Assembly (NCBI RefSeq): GCF_020524035.2
Contig: NZ_CP129013.1
Location: 124,001-188,000, forward strand
Length of the DNA: 64,000 bases
Direction of reading: 5' to 3'
Source of the DNA: Bacillus carboniphilus
Lineage (GTDB): Bacteria > Bacillota > Bacilli > Bacillales > JAIVKR01
Shown here one piece after another: positions 1-7,148 of the stretch. The stretch's first letter is position 1, and each line of letters starts with the position of its first letter. A program made the position numbers and the translations under genes. Below the pieces are notes generated by a model, which was not told the origin of the DNA, ran no database searches, and saw only the letters and a program-made list of their open reading frames with translations.

Positions 1-401
1 GTGATGGGGTAATGAGAGAAGAAATAGAAAAGCAAATTGAGTTAAACCATTTATCAAAGAGAATGAAATTTTTAGGTGTCAAGGATAATCCGTATCCATA
101 TATGGCTCAAGCCGATATTTTTCTGCAGACTTCAAGATATGAAGGAAAATCTATTTCGATTATGGAAGCAAAAATACTTGGAACTCCTATATTAATTACT
201 AATTTTGATACTGCCAACGATCATATTCAGCATGATGAAGATGGGTATATTGCAAATATGGATGAAACATCAATTGTAAATGGACTAGAATACTTAATAA
301 AAAATGAAAAGGTACGAGAGAAATATATTGCGAATTTAATGGAACAAAACTATGGGACAGAAGATGAAGTTGAAAAATTATATGAATTGGTTGGAGAATG
401 A
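1..401 (+). CDS. Glycosyltransferase family 4, C-terminal part (5' end outside window)
   Basis: The reading frame is open to the window edge, and the residues before the first Met (DGV) continue the usual GDG-x-(R/K)-x-x-(I/L) motif of GT-B transferases, so the gene begins upstream. Visible are the nucleotide-sugar binding half: the ADIFLQTSRYEG segment, the donor-site glutamate context (EGKSISIMEA, GTPILIT) and the closing helices. The family transfers sugars from nucleotide-activated donors to lipid-linked or polysaccharide acceptors in the cytoplasm. The stop overlaps the next start (ATGA), so the genes are co-translated. With GalE and a flippase downstream, it belongs to an exopolysaccharide cluster. 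The acceptor and sugar cannot be told from this fragment. Confidence 0.85.
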   Translation, partial: DGVMREEIEKQIELNHLSKRMKFLGVKDNPYPYMAQADIFLQTSRYEGKSISIMEAKILGTPILITNFDTANDHIQHDEDGYIANMDETSIVNGLEYLIKNEKVREKYIANLMEQNYGTEDEVEKLYELVGE

Positions 402-1642
402 CTAAAAAAGAAAGGAAACAAAAAATGCTCTTACTATTGTTGCTCTTGTTCTTTTTATTGATAGTAATTATTGATCTTTTTCCTATTGTAAAGACTTTTT
501 TACAAAGGATCCATATCGGGAGATATTCTAGCCTAGATACTTGGAGTCAAGCGGTGATGTTAAGGTCTTTAAAGTGGGTAAATGATACCCCTAAGGTTAC
601 AATAACGGATAATAATCGATTGATTATTTTAGATATATTGAAGAAAAATTACTCAAGTCATACTATTCAACATTGGCAGCATGGTGCACTATTATTGGGT
701 TTAGGAGAATATATAAAAATTCATGGTAATAAGGAACAGAAGATTAATAAAAAAGTAGAAAAATTCTTAACTAAATCCTTCAGCTCTACAGGAGAGTGGA
801 GGGATAAACCAGAAAATATCGATTCTGCTATATTAGCATATGCCATCATGAAATTTCCAGGTATAGATATGGACAAGTATAAGCCTGCCTGGGACTATAT
901 TTGCAAGTTGATTGATAATCATGTTGGTGAGGAAGGAACAGTTAAGTATAGAAATGTAATGGAACAGTATCGTTACGTCGATACCATTGGATTTATATGT
1001 CCTTTTTTAATTTTTTATGGGAATAAATATGATAAGCCTTATTATATAGAGTTAGCAATAAAACAAATTGTTGAGTTTGAGAATAATGGATTTTCTAAAA
1101 AATCTAACTTACCGTTCCATGCATATAACATAAATGGAAGCCTACCTTTAGGTTTGAATGGTTGGGGGAGAGGAGTAGCTTGGTATCTGTTAGGTTTGAT
1201 GGATAGTTGGTTAGAACTTCCTAAACATCATCCTCAAAAAGAGAAATTACAATCGTTATTAAAGTCAATAGCAAAAGCCATTATGAATTACCAACAACCA
1301 AATGGAAGTTGGAATTGGTCAATGACTAGAGATGAAACTAGGTCAGATTCATCAACGACTGCTGTATGTAGTTGGTTTTTGGCAAGAGTTTATCAATTAA
1401 TAGAAGAAGACAGAAAGATGTTGGCTTCCAGTGAAAAAGCAATACAATTCCTTCAAACTGTTACTAGGAGAAATGGTTCGGTTGATTTTTCACAGGGTGA
1501 CACAAAAGATATCGGAGTATACTCCATAAATTTTGGTGTGCTCCCATTTACGCAAGGATACTGTCTTAGAGCTATGTATTGTAAAGATCATATTTTAGAT
1601 GGTAAAAGAGTGTTCAATGATAACAAAACGAACATTAGTTAA
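398..1642 (+). CDS. Membrane-anchored GH88/GH105-like (six-hairpin) glycoside hydrolase
   Basis: 414 residues. A leucine-rich membrane anchor (about residues 10-32) follows a basic start and has no cleavage motif, so the enzyme is probably tethered outside the cell. The body looks like an (alpha/alpha)6 barrel. The segment WGRGVAWYLLGLMDSWLELP (near residue 265) matches the WGRGNGW signature of GH88/GH105 unsaturated glycuronyl hydrolases, followed by a QQPNGSWNW loop. The family hydrolyses terminal unsaturated uronyl residues left by polysaccharide lyases. It overlaps the upstream glycosyltransferase by four bases. A hydrolase in a synthesis cluster may trim or release nascent polymer (inference). 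The fold assignment is fairly confident; the substrate is unknown. Confidence 0.65.
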   Translation: MTKKERKQKMLLLLLLLFFLLIVIIDLFPIVKTFLQRIHIGRYSSLDTWSQAVMLRSLKWVNDTPKVTITDNNRLIILDILKKNYSSHTIQHWQHGALLLGLGEYIKIHGNKEQKINKKVEKFLTKSFSSTGEWRDKPENIDSAILAYAIMKFPGIDMDKYKPAWDYICKLIDNHVGEEGTVKYRNVMEQYRYVDTIGFICPFLIFYGNKYDKPYYIELAIKQIVEFENNGFSKKSNLPFHAYNINGSLPLGLNGWGRGVAWYLLGLMDSWLELPKHHPQKEKLQSLLKSIAKAIMNYQQPNGSWNWSMTRDETRSDSSTTAVCSWFLARVYQLIEEDRKMLASSEKAIQFLQTVTRRNGSVDFSQGDTKDIGVYSINFGVLPFTQGYCLRAMYCKDHILDGKRVFNDNKTNIS

Positions 1643-1677
1643 AAACAAATTAATTAGATAAATATTAAATGAACGGG

Positions 1678-1725
1678 AAAGGACGTCCGGTCGATACAAA
1701 CTCGATGATCGGATCGTCCTTTTTT
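1678..1725 (+). terminator. Imperfect intrinsic terminator after the hydrolase gene
   Basis: The arms AAAGGACG and CGTCCTTT, extended by a mismatched inner stem (CCGGTCGAT against ATCGGATCG), are followed by a run of six T. It separates the upstream pair from galE. Confidence 0.6.
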
Positions 1726-1754
1726 GATTTTAATTATTTAAAGGAGGAGCTCAA

Positions 1755-2805
1755 ATGGCTATTTTAGTCACTGGTGGTTCAGGCTATATTGGCAGTCATA
1801 CTTGTGTGGAACTGCTAAATGGAGGATATGAGGTTGTTGTCATTGATAATTTATCAAATAGTAAAAGAGAATCATTAAATCGTATATGTAAGATAACTGG
1901 TAAACAAATTTCTTTCTATCAAGTTGATCTTTTAGATTATAAAGGTTTAGTGAATGTGTTCAGTAAACACGATGTTGAGATTGTAATCCATTTTGCCGGT
2001 CTAAAAGCTGTTAATGAATCTGTAAATGCTCCACTAGAATACTTCTATAATAATGTTTCTGGAACAATTACTTTATTAGAAGTAATGAAAAAATTTTCAG
2101 TACATCACTTAATATTTAGTTCATCTGCCACAGTTTATGGAAACCCAAAGACTGTACCAATCAACGAAACGTTCCCAACTCAGACAGTAAATCCATATGG
2201 ACGTACAAAACTAATGATTGAACATATTCTTCAAGATCTTTTTGTTTCTGATTCTTCATGGAGTATCGCTATCTTACGCTATTTCAATCCGATTGGCGCA
2301 CATGAAAGTGGAATGATCGGGGAGGATCCTAATGGGATTCCTAACAACTTATTACCATATATCTCACAAGTAGCAATTAATAAAAGGAATTACTTGGAAG
2401 TATTTGGGGATGATTATCCAACCATCGATGGTACGGGAGTTAGAGACTATATTCATGTTGTTGATTTAGCAAAGGGGCATGTAGCAGCTATGAATAAAGT
2501 TTGCTCAATGAAGAAGGGTGTCGATATTTTCAATTTAGGAACGGGCAATGGATATAGCGTATTACAAATGGTAAAAGCCTTTGAAGAAGTATCCGGAAAG
2601 ACAATCCCTTATAAAATTGTAAAAAAGGAGACACGGTGATGTCCCGATTTGTTTTGCGGATCCATCAAAAGCAAAGAATGAACTGGAATGGACCGCAGAA
2701 AAAGGAATAATAGAAATGTGTGAAGATACATGGCGTTGGCAAAAGCAAAATCCTTATGGATATGTAAGTGATGAATTGACAACTCAAGCGTTGGCTAGAC
2801 GATAG
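1755..2805 (+). CDS. galE: UDP-glucose 4-epimerase (single frameshift near 2621-2626)
   Basis: SDR-fold epimerase that interconverts UDP-glucose and UDP-galactose for polysaccharide synthesis in the cytoplasm. The NAD-binding motif GGSGYIGSH lies at residues 7-15; the catalytic SSSATVYG and YGRTK (YxxxK) are present, as is the substrate motif RYFNPIGAH. It starts at ATG 1755 behind AAGGAGGAG. The frame stops after VKKETR at 2639, but the next frame continues as [16 protein letters not shown] and on to a stop at 2805, the normal C-terminus. Removing one A from the A6 run at 2621-2626 restores the family motif VKRR-x-GD. It is most likely an intact gene with a sequence error, otherwise a C-terminally truncated epimerase. 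The flippase follows five bases later. Confidence 0.92.
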
Positions 2806-2810
2806 AGTCG

Positions 2811-4361
2811 ATGAGAACTAAATTTACAATTTTGAATATTGCGACAGGTCTTGGCCATCAAGTGATTATTACGGCACTGAGCTTTATTTCAAGAACCGTA
2901 TTTATTTATACTTTAGGTATCGAGTACTTAGGAGTTAATGGATTATTTACAAATATATTAGCTCTTCTTTCTTTAGCTGAATCAGGTATTGGTGCTAGTA
3001 TTATGTACAGTTTATACAAGCCTGTTGCTGAAAATGATCATGAAGCTGTAAAAAAACTAATGCGTTTGTATCGAAGAGCTTATTATGTTATTGCCATGGT
3101 TGTGCTTATCTTAGGAATTAGCTTAATTCCTTTTATTGATAATATAGTGGGACAAACGAATGTAGAAAACGTTGTCTTTATTTATATCCTTTTTCTATGT
3201 AATACGGTATTACCTTATTTTTTTATGTATAAAATTTCTTTACTCAATGCCAATCAAAAGACGTATATTACGACTTCAATTTATGCTATTACTTCAATCA
3301 TTCTAGCTATATTAAGAATAGGTATTTTATACTTTACGGAGAATTATTACTTATATCTTGTTATTGAACTGATCTTAAACTTGGTCTCTGCAATGGTATT
3401 GTCTAGAATAGTGACTCGCTCTTATCCTTTTATAAAGGAAAAAGTTTCAGGTAGGTTAGAACCACATATAAAAAAAAATATCGTAACGAATGTAAAAGCC
3501 ATTGTTCTTCAAAACATAGGAGTGTATTTAATAATTGGTACGGATAACATCATTATCTCTACATTTGTTAGTATAGCTGCAGTAGGTTTATATTCAAACT
3601 ATCAATTAATTATGGAAATATGTAGGACATTTATGAACCAAATTACTACTAACATGTACCATAGTGTAGGGAATTTAGTATCGACAGAAGCTAAAGAAAG
3701 AGTGTACTTAATATACAAAGTCATCCATCTAATTAATTTATGGTTATACTCCGCTTTATTTGTACTATTGTATATAAATTTGGATAATTTTATAATAATT
3801 TGGTTAGGAGAAGACTTTTTGTTAGGAAGTATTGTGGTTATTCTTTTACTTATTTCTTTTTGGGAAAGAGGTATGCGTAATGCTGTTACAACTATTAAAA
3901 CCACGTCAGGAATTTTTAAAGAGGATAAGTATGCACCGTTAATTCAAGCTTCAATTAATTTACCTATTTCAATTTTATTAGTACAAGAATTAGGGCTTGA
4001 AGGTGTTTTTTTAGGGACGTTCATTAGCTCTTTACTAGTCCCTTTCTGGAACACTCCTTATTTAGTATATAAAAAAGTATTCAACTTATCTGTTTTAAGT
4101 TATTTTTATCAATATCTAGTCGGAATCTTCATGTTATGTATGTCATTACTAGTTACAATTATTGTATGTTGGCTTTTTTCTTTCGATGGGGTTATTGGTT
4201 TGTTTGTTAATTCTATCTTAAGTCTAGCTATAACGACTAGTTGTTTGTTTATAATAAAACGTAAAACTGAAGAATTTCAATATATTTTAAAAATGGTTAA
4301 AAAATATTCTAATATGATTCCTTTAAATAAGCCAAAAAAAGTTCTTTCTAAATATCGTTAG
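2811..4361 (+). CDS. Polysaccharide flippase, MOP superfamily (Wzx/RfbX type)
   Basis: 516 residues with about 12-14 hydrophobic segments along the whole length, starting with the family's N-terminal helix (ISRTVFIYTLGIEYLGVNGLF) and an LAESGIGASIMYSLYKP loop typical of Wzx-like exporters. Such proteins flip undecaprenyl-linked repeat units across the membrane. It starts at ATG 2811, five bases after the repaired galE stop, so it is likely co-transcribed. It is the last gene of the exopolysaccharide cluster; the next gene runs the other way. Confidence 0.85.
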   Translation: MRTKFTILNIATGLGHQVIITALSFISRTVFIYTLGIEYLGVNGLFTNILALLSLAESGIGASIMYSLYKPVAENDHEAVKKLMRLYRRAYYVIAMVVLILGISLIPFIDNIVGQTNVENVVFIYILFLCNTVLPYFFMYKISLLNANQKTYITTSIYAITSIILAILRIGILYFTENYYLYLVIELILNLVSAMVLSRIVTRSYPFIKEKVSGRLEPHIKKNIVTNVKAIVLQNIGVYLIIGTDNIIISTFVSIAAVGLYSNYQLIMEICRTFMNQITTNMYHSVGNLVSTEAKERVYLIYKVIHLINLWLYSALFVLLYINLDNFIIIWLGEDFLLGSIVVILLLISFWERGMRNAVTTIKTTSGIFKEDKYAPLIQASINLPISILLVQELGLEGVFLGTFISSLLVPFWNTPYLVYKKVFNLSVLSYFYQYLVGIFMLCMSLLVTIIVCWLFSFDGVIGLFVNSILSLAITTSCLFIIKRKTEEFQYILKMVKKYSNMIPLNKPKKVLSKYR

Positions 4362-4386
4362 AAAAAAGGACCCCATAAAGGGTCCT
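4362..4386 (-). terminator. Intrinsic terminator of the small spore protein gene
   Basis: GGACCC / GGGTCC stem with a short loop. Read on the minus strand it is followed by six T, so it terminates the minus-strand gene. On the plus strand it lacks a T-run and would be a weaker end for the flippase gene. Confidence 0.75.
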
Positions 4387-4407
4387 ATAGCCATGAATAT
4401 GAAATTG

Positions 4408-4625
4408 TTATTGCTGTGGATAGCTTCCACCCATAGTTTGTTGAGCCATTGTCACTAAACGTTTGGTAATTTCTCCACCAACAGATCCGTTTGCACGTGA
4501 AGTGGTTTCAGGTCCAAGGTTTACACCAAATTCAGAAGCAATTTCATATTTCATTTGGTCAATTGCTTGTTGAGCTCCAGGTACAACTAATTGGTTTGAG
4601 AGCTATATCTTGTTGATTGTTCCAT
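4408..4625 (-). CDS. Small acid-soluble spore protein, alpha/beta type (frameshifted near the N-terminus)
   Basis: Read on the minus strand from ATG 4625, behind a GGAG ribosome site. The first frame gives [12 protein letters not shown] then a stop. The neighbouring frame gives [40 protein letters not shown] and [12 protein letters not shown], which is the complete SASP alpha/beta signature, including the germination protease site region and both DNA-binding helices. These proteins coat and protect spore DNA in the forespore. A net -1 (or +2) indel near 4585-4600 separates the halves; the deduced product is about 72 residues, normal for the family. Its presence shows that the organism sporulates. 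Confidence 0.88.
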
Positions 4626-4663
4626 TGTATTCAAAACACTCCTCTAAATTTATATTTATATAA

Positions 4664-4774
4664 TGGTTGGGTTAGCTGGATTTGCACCAGCGATGAATGA
4701 GATTTATTTGTTTTGTACTAAAGGAATTTAGTACATCATCAAATGTTCATTCAATGCCTGCTTGGCTTAACCCA
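4664..4774 (-). ncRNA. tRNA-shaped RNA element with an enlarged anticodon-arm region (pseudo-tRNA)
   Basis: On the minus strand, 111 nt fold as a tRNA-like cloverleaf. Acceptor stem TGGGTTA (4774-4768) pairs with TAACCCA (4674-4668), 7/7, followed by discriminator A and an encoded CCA (4666-4664). T-arm: stem GCTGG/CCAGC directly next to the acceptor with the seven-base loop TGCAAAT (canonical TTCAAAT). D-like arm: GCC/GGC with loop AAGCA. Instead of an anticodon arm there is a nested helix: GAATGA/TCATTC, then ATTTG/CAAAT, then a perfect GTACTAAA/TTTAGTAC hairpin with loop TTCC. The 5' part is close to tRNA-Gln. It has no anticodon loop and no variable loop, so it cannot decode. It ends 38 nt upstream of the SASP start. 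Confidence 0.6.
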
Positions 4775-5146
4775 GTGGTGTTTTGTACATTCATATTTTG
4801 GTTTAATTCAGAGCTTTTATGCAGGATATTATCTGGCAATTACCACATCAATTGTTTTAATTTTCATGAAGTTTTGCAAAGGTCGTTATGCATTTCAATA
4901 CGCCGACTCCGCACAAAGAAATGCTACTGAAAGTAAAGGGCTTTAAAACACAAATTCCTACTACGCATATGCTTCCGTAAGTAAGCTGGTTATAGAAAAT
5001 AAAAATGTTCAATACTTTCATTTTAAATAGGTAAAACTAAAGAGAAACAAAAATTGTTCAAAAATTAAAAGGAAACACAATACTGAAAGCTCTATTTTTA
5101 TTATGTTGAACGACAGCTTTTTTATAAAGAAGGTGAGTAGTAAATA
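4775..5146. other. Intergenic region with no supported gene
   Basis: About 370 bases between the tRNA-like element and the zinc-ribbon gene. It contains short open frames, one of which would begin inside the tRNA-like element, without ribosome sites or family motifs. Shortly before the next gene an inverted repeat AAAGCT ... AGCTTT flanks a T-rich stretch (about 5088-5120). Confidence 0.4.
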
Positions 5147-5398
5147 ATGAGAGGTTGTCCTGTTTGCAATGGGTTAACGGAAATAGATCAGTTTTGTGAA
5201 ACGTGTGGAGAATCTATGGTAGATAAGGGAAAGTTAACCGATTATTTAGATGACTATAGTGCCTATATGGAGATTGATTCAATGAAACTTTTTGATGGAG
5301 ACCAATTATCACTTGAAAAGCATCGGTGTATCCATATGGTAAGTTGTCCAACTTGTAAAAACGATTACCTTATAGCTATTAAAGATGGATCTTTGTAA
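5147..5398 (+). CDS. Small zinc-ribbon protein, conserved hypothetical
   Basis: 83 residues starting at ATG behind AAGGTGAG. Two CxxC pairs (CPVC at 4-7, CETC at 17-20) form one knuckle, and a second site has H and CPTC near the C-terminus (HMVSCPTCKNDY). The middle is acidic (YLDDYSAYMEIDSMKL). Proteins of this build occur in many Bacillaceae without a known function; a zinc-binding structural or nucleic-acid role is only inferred from the ribbons. It is monocistronic, followed by a strong terminator. Confidence 0.7.
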   Translation: MRGCPVCNGLTEIDQFCETCGESMVDKGKLTDYLDDYSAYMEIDSMKLFDGDQLSLEKHRCIHMVSCPTCKNDYLIAIKDGSL

Positions 5399-5450
5399 AA
5401 AAAGGTATTTGTTAGGAAGGTCGATGTTCATAAGTAAATGAAGGCAAAGC

Positions 5451-5489
5451 AAAACCCAAAAATGTTGTTTTAAAGCATTTTTGGGTTTT
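5451..5489. terminator. Strong bidirectional terminator
   Basis: The 14-bp perfect stem AAAACCCAAAAATG / CATTTTTGGGTTTT has an 11-base loop and T-runs on both strands. Confidence 0.85.
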
Positions 5490-5544
5490 ACTTTCATCAA
5501 GGTTTTTTAATAATATACAATTGAGTTAATTTATTCATTTTTTT

Positions 5545-5927
5545 CAGAGTAAGAAAGTATAAAAATCTGTCCTTATTTGGATGATGCTTTTATTTTTGTC
5601 TAGCTCCAGCGCCCAGCGACTGGTGATGCTTTCGAAGCACACGACGTGCTAGCATCATCGTTGCCCACAGGACGTGGGCGCCTTTAGATGATGTTCCATT
5701 TCTCTACGATAAGTCAACGGAGACGCCTCCAGGAGGGAGGTGGATCTACGTTTGCCACAGGACGTGGCGGTAGTTAGTAGATCCTCTACTTTCTGGCTTT
5801 TCGTGTTTCCTTTATCTCATGCGGCGATGAACAGGAGGTTCTAGCGTCAACGTTAGTCACAGGACGTGACTGTACTTAGTTGACGTTCCTTTGCACCTGC
5901 GTCGCTAGACGGGCGCTTGCGCTTTTC
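5545..5927. repeat. Interspersed structured repeat, copy A (RUCCU-loop hairpin family)
   Basis: It begins with CAGAGTAAGAAAGTAT, shared with copies at 47979 and 54097, and ends with GGGCGCTTGCGCTTTTCTTA. A closing helix pairs AGCGCCC + AGCGAC (5608-5620) with GTCGCT + GGGCGCT (5901-5917). Inside are nested hairpins of one design with different outer arms: CATCATC/GATGATG, GGATCTAC/GTAGATCC and GTCAAC/GTTGAC. Each encloses an inner stem CAC-AGGAC-GTG, so the minus-strand loop is GUCCU; a fourth, AGCAC-ACGAC-GTGCT, is variant. Different arm sequences with conserved pairing point to an RNA structure. Confidence 0.75.
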
Positions 5928-7019
5928 TTATCGAATACGTAATTCTGTCTCATTATCGAAGAAATGAGCTTTATTCATATCTATTGCTAATTTCACATTA
6001 TATCCAGGGTTGTATTGAGATCGAGCATCTACTCTCGCAACCAATTGTTGATTGTCAAGTTTTGTATAAATCATCGTTTCTGCTCCCATTAATTCTGCTA
6101 CCTCAATCGTTGATTCAAAAGTAGAACCTTCAGCTGCATCTAAAAAGACAGGCTCATCATGAATATCTTCAGGTCTTATGCCAAATGTAATGTCTTTGTT
6201 AATATAGTCTTTTAATATTTTCATTTTTCCTTCAGGAATTTCTAGTTTTAAGTCCCCTAGCTGGAAATATCCATCTTTTAATGTTCCTTTAAAGAAGTTC
6301 ATCGCAGGTGATCCAATGAAACCACCTACAAAAATGTTATCCGGGTTTTCATATACATCTTTTGGAGTACCAACTTGTTGAATAATTCCATCTTTCAAAA
6401 TGACTAAACGAGTGGCCATTGTCATCGCTTCTGTTTGGTCATGTGTAACATAAATTGTTGTGGTTTGTAATCTATCATGTAGCTTTGAGATTTCTGCACG
6501 CATTTGTACACGTAGCTTTGCATCTAAATTCGATAAAGGCTCATCCATTAAGAATACTTTTGGATCACGAACGATCGCACGACCTAAAGCAACACGTTGA
6601 CGTTGACCTCCAGATAATGCCTTCGGTTTACGGTCTAAATATTCTTCTAATCCTAAAATTTTCGCCGCATTTTTGACACGCTTTTCAATGTCAGCTTTAT
6701 CAAATTTGCGTAATTTTAGTCCAAATGCCATATTATCAAATACATTCATATGTGGATATAAAGCATAGTTTTGGAATACCATTGCGATGTCACGGTCTTT
6801 AGGTGCAACATCATTCATACGTTTTCCGTCGATAGAAAAATCACCTTTTGTAATTTCTTCGAGCCCAGCAATCATTCGAAGTGTTGTAGATTTTCCACAA
6901 CCTGAGGGGCCAACAAATACGATAAATTCTTTATCCTCAATGTGAAGGTTAAAATCTTCAACCGCTGTTACGTTATTGTCGTAAACTTTATAAATATGAT
7001 CTAATTTAATCTCTGCCAT
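5928..7019 (-). CDS. msmX: Multi-sugar ABC transporter ATP-binding protein (MsmX/UgpC type)
   Basis: 363 residues, full length for the family. Walker A is GPSGCGKST (about 39-47), the signature is LSGGQRQRVALGRA, Walker B is VFLMDEPLSNLDAKLR and the switch is THDQTEAM. The C-terminal MalK-type regulatory (TOBE) domain contains FIGSPAMNFF and GIRPEDIH. MsmX-like ATPases energise several separate sugar permeases, and indeed no permease lies beside it. Start ATG 7019 has AGGAGGA seven bases upstream. The promoter overlaps a cre site (see that entry), so CcpA control is likely. A PucR-like regulator lies upstream on the same strand. Confidence 0.92.
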   Translation of the reverse strand: MAEIKLDHIYKVYDNNVTAVEDFNLHIEDKEFIVFVGPSGCGKSTTLRMIAGLEEITKGDFSIDGKRMNDVAPKDRDIAMVFQNYALYPHMNVFDNMAFGLKLRKFDKADIEKRVKNAAKILGLEEYLDRKPKALSGGQRQRVALGRAIVRDPKVFLMDEPLSNLDAKLRVQMRAEISKLHDRLQTTTIYVTHDQTEAMTMATRLVILKDGIIQQVGTPKDVYENPDNIFVGGFIGSPAMNFFKGTLKDGYFQLGDLKLEIPEGKMKILKDYINKDITFGIRPEDIHDEPVFLDAAEGSTFESTIEVAELMGAETMIYTKLDNQQLVARVDARSQYNPGYNVKLAIDMNKAHFFDNETELRIR

Positions 7020-7041
7020 GATTATAATCCTCCTCTAAATG

Positions 7042-7056
7042 ATGAAAACGTTTCCT
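7042..7056 (-). promoter_or_regulatory. CcpA catabolite-responsive element (cre) at msmX
   Basis: ATGAAAACGTTTCCT fits the consensus WTGNAANCGNWNNCW at every position. It lies just downstream of the predicted transcription start of msmX and upstream of its ribosome site, a usual roadblock position. Confidence 0.7.
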
Positions 7057-7063
7057 TATGGTT

Positions 7064-7093
7064 ATCATAGCGAAAGAGATATAAGAGTGTAAA
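7064..7093 (-). promoter_or_regulatory. Predicted sigma-A promoter of msmX
   Basis: On the minus strand, -35 TTTACA (7093-7088), an 18-base spacer and -10 TATGAT (7069-7064). Confidence 0.6.
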
Positions 7094-7098
7094 TGGTG

Positions 7099-7137
7099 AA
7101 CATGCACTAATAAACCGGTTTCGTTTTTGTGCATGTT
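7099..7137. promoter_or_regulatory. Long inverted repeat with central palindrome upstream of msmX (possible operator)
   Basis: AACATGCAC (7099-7107) and GTGCATGTT (7129-7137) flank a central palindrome AAACCGGTTT (7112-7121). No T-run follows on the minus strand, so a terminator for the regulator gene is unlikely. It sits immediately upstream of the msmX -35 box; the neighbouring PucR-like protein is a candidate ligand (inference). Confidence 0.45.
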
Positions 7138-7148
7138 GCACTTTAAAC

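Noticed and set aside
4743-4946. 67-codon plus-strand open frame over and beyond the tRNA-like element, with a hydrophobic middle
   Set aside because: It starts inside the structured RNA on the other strand, has no ribosome site and no recognisable family.
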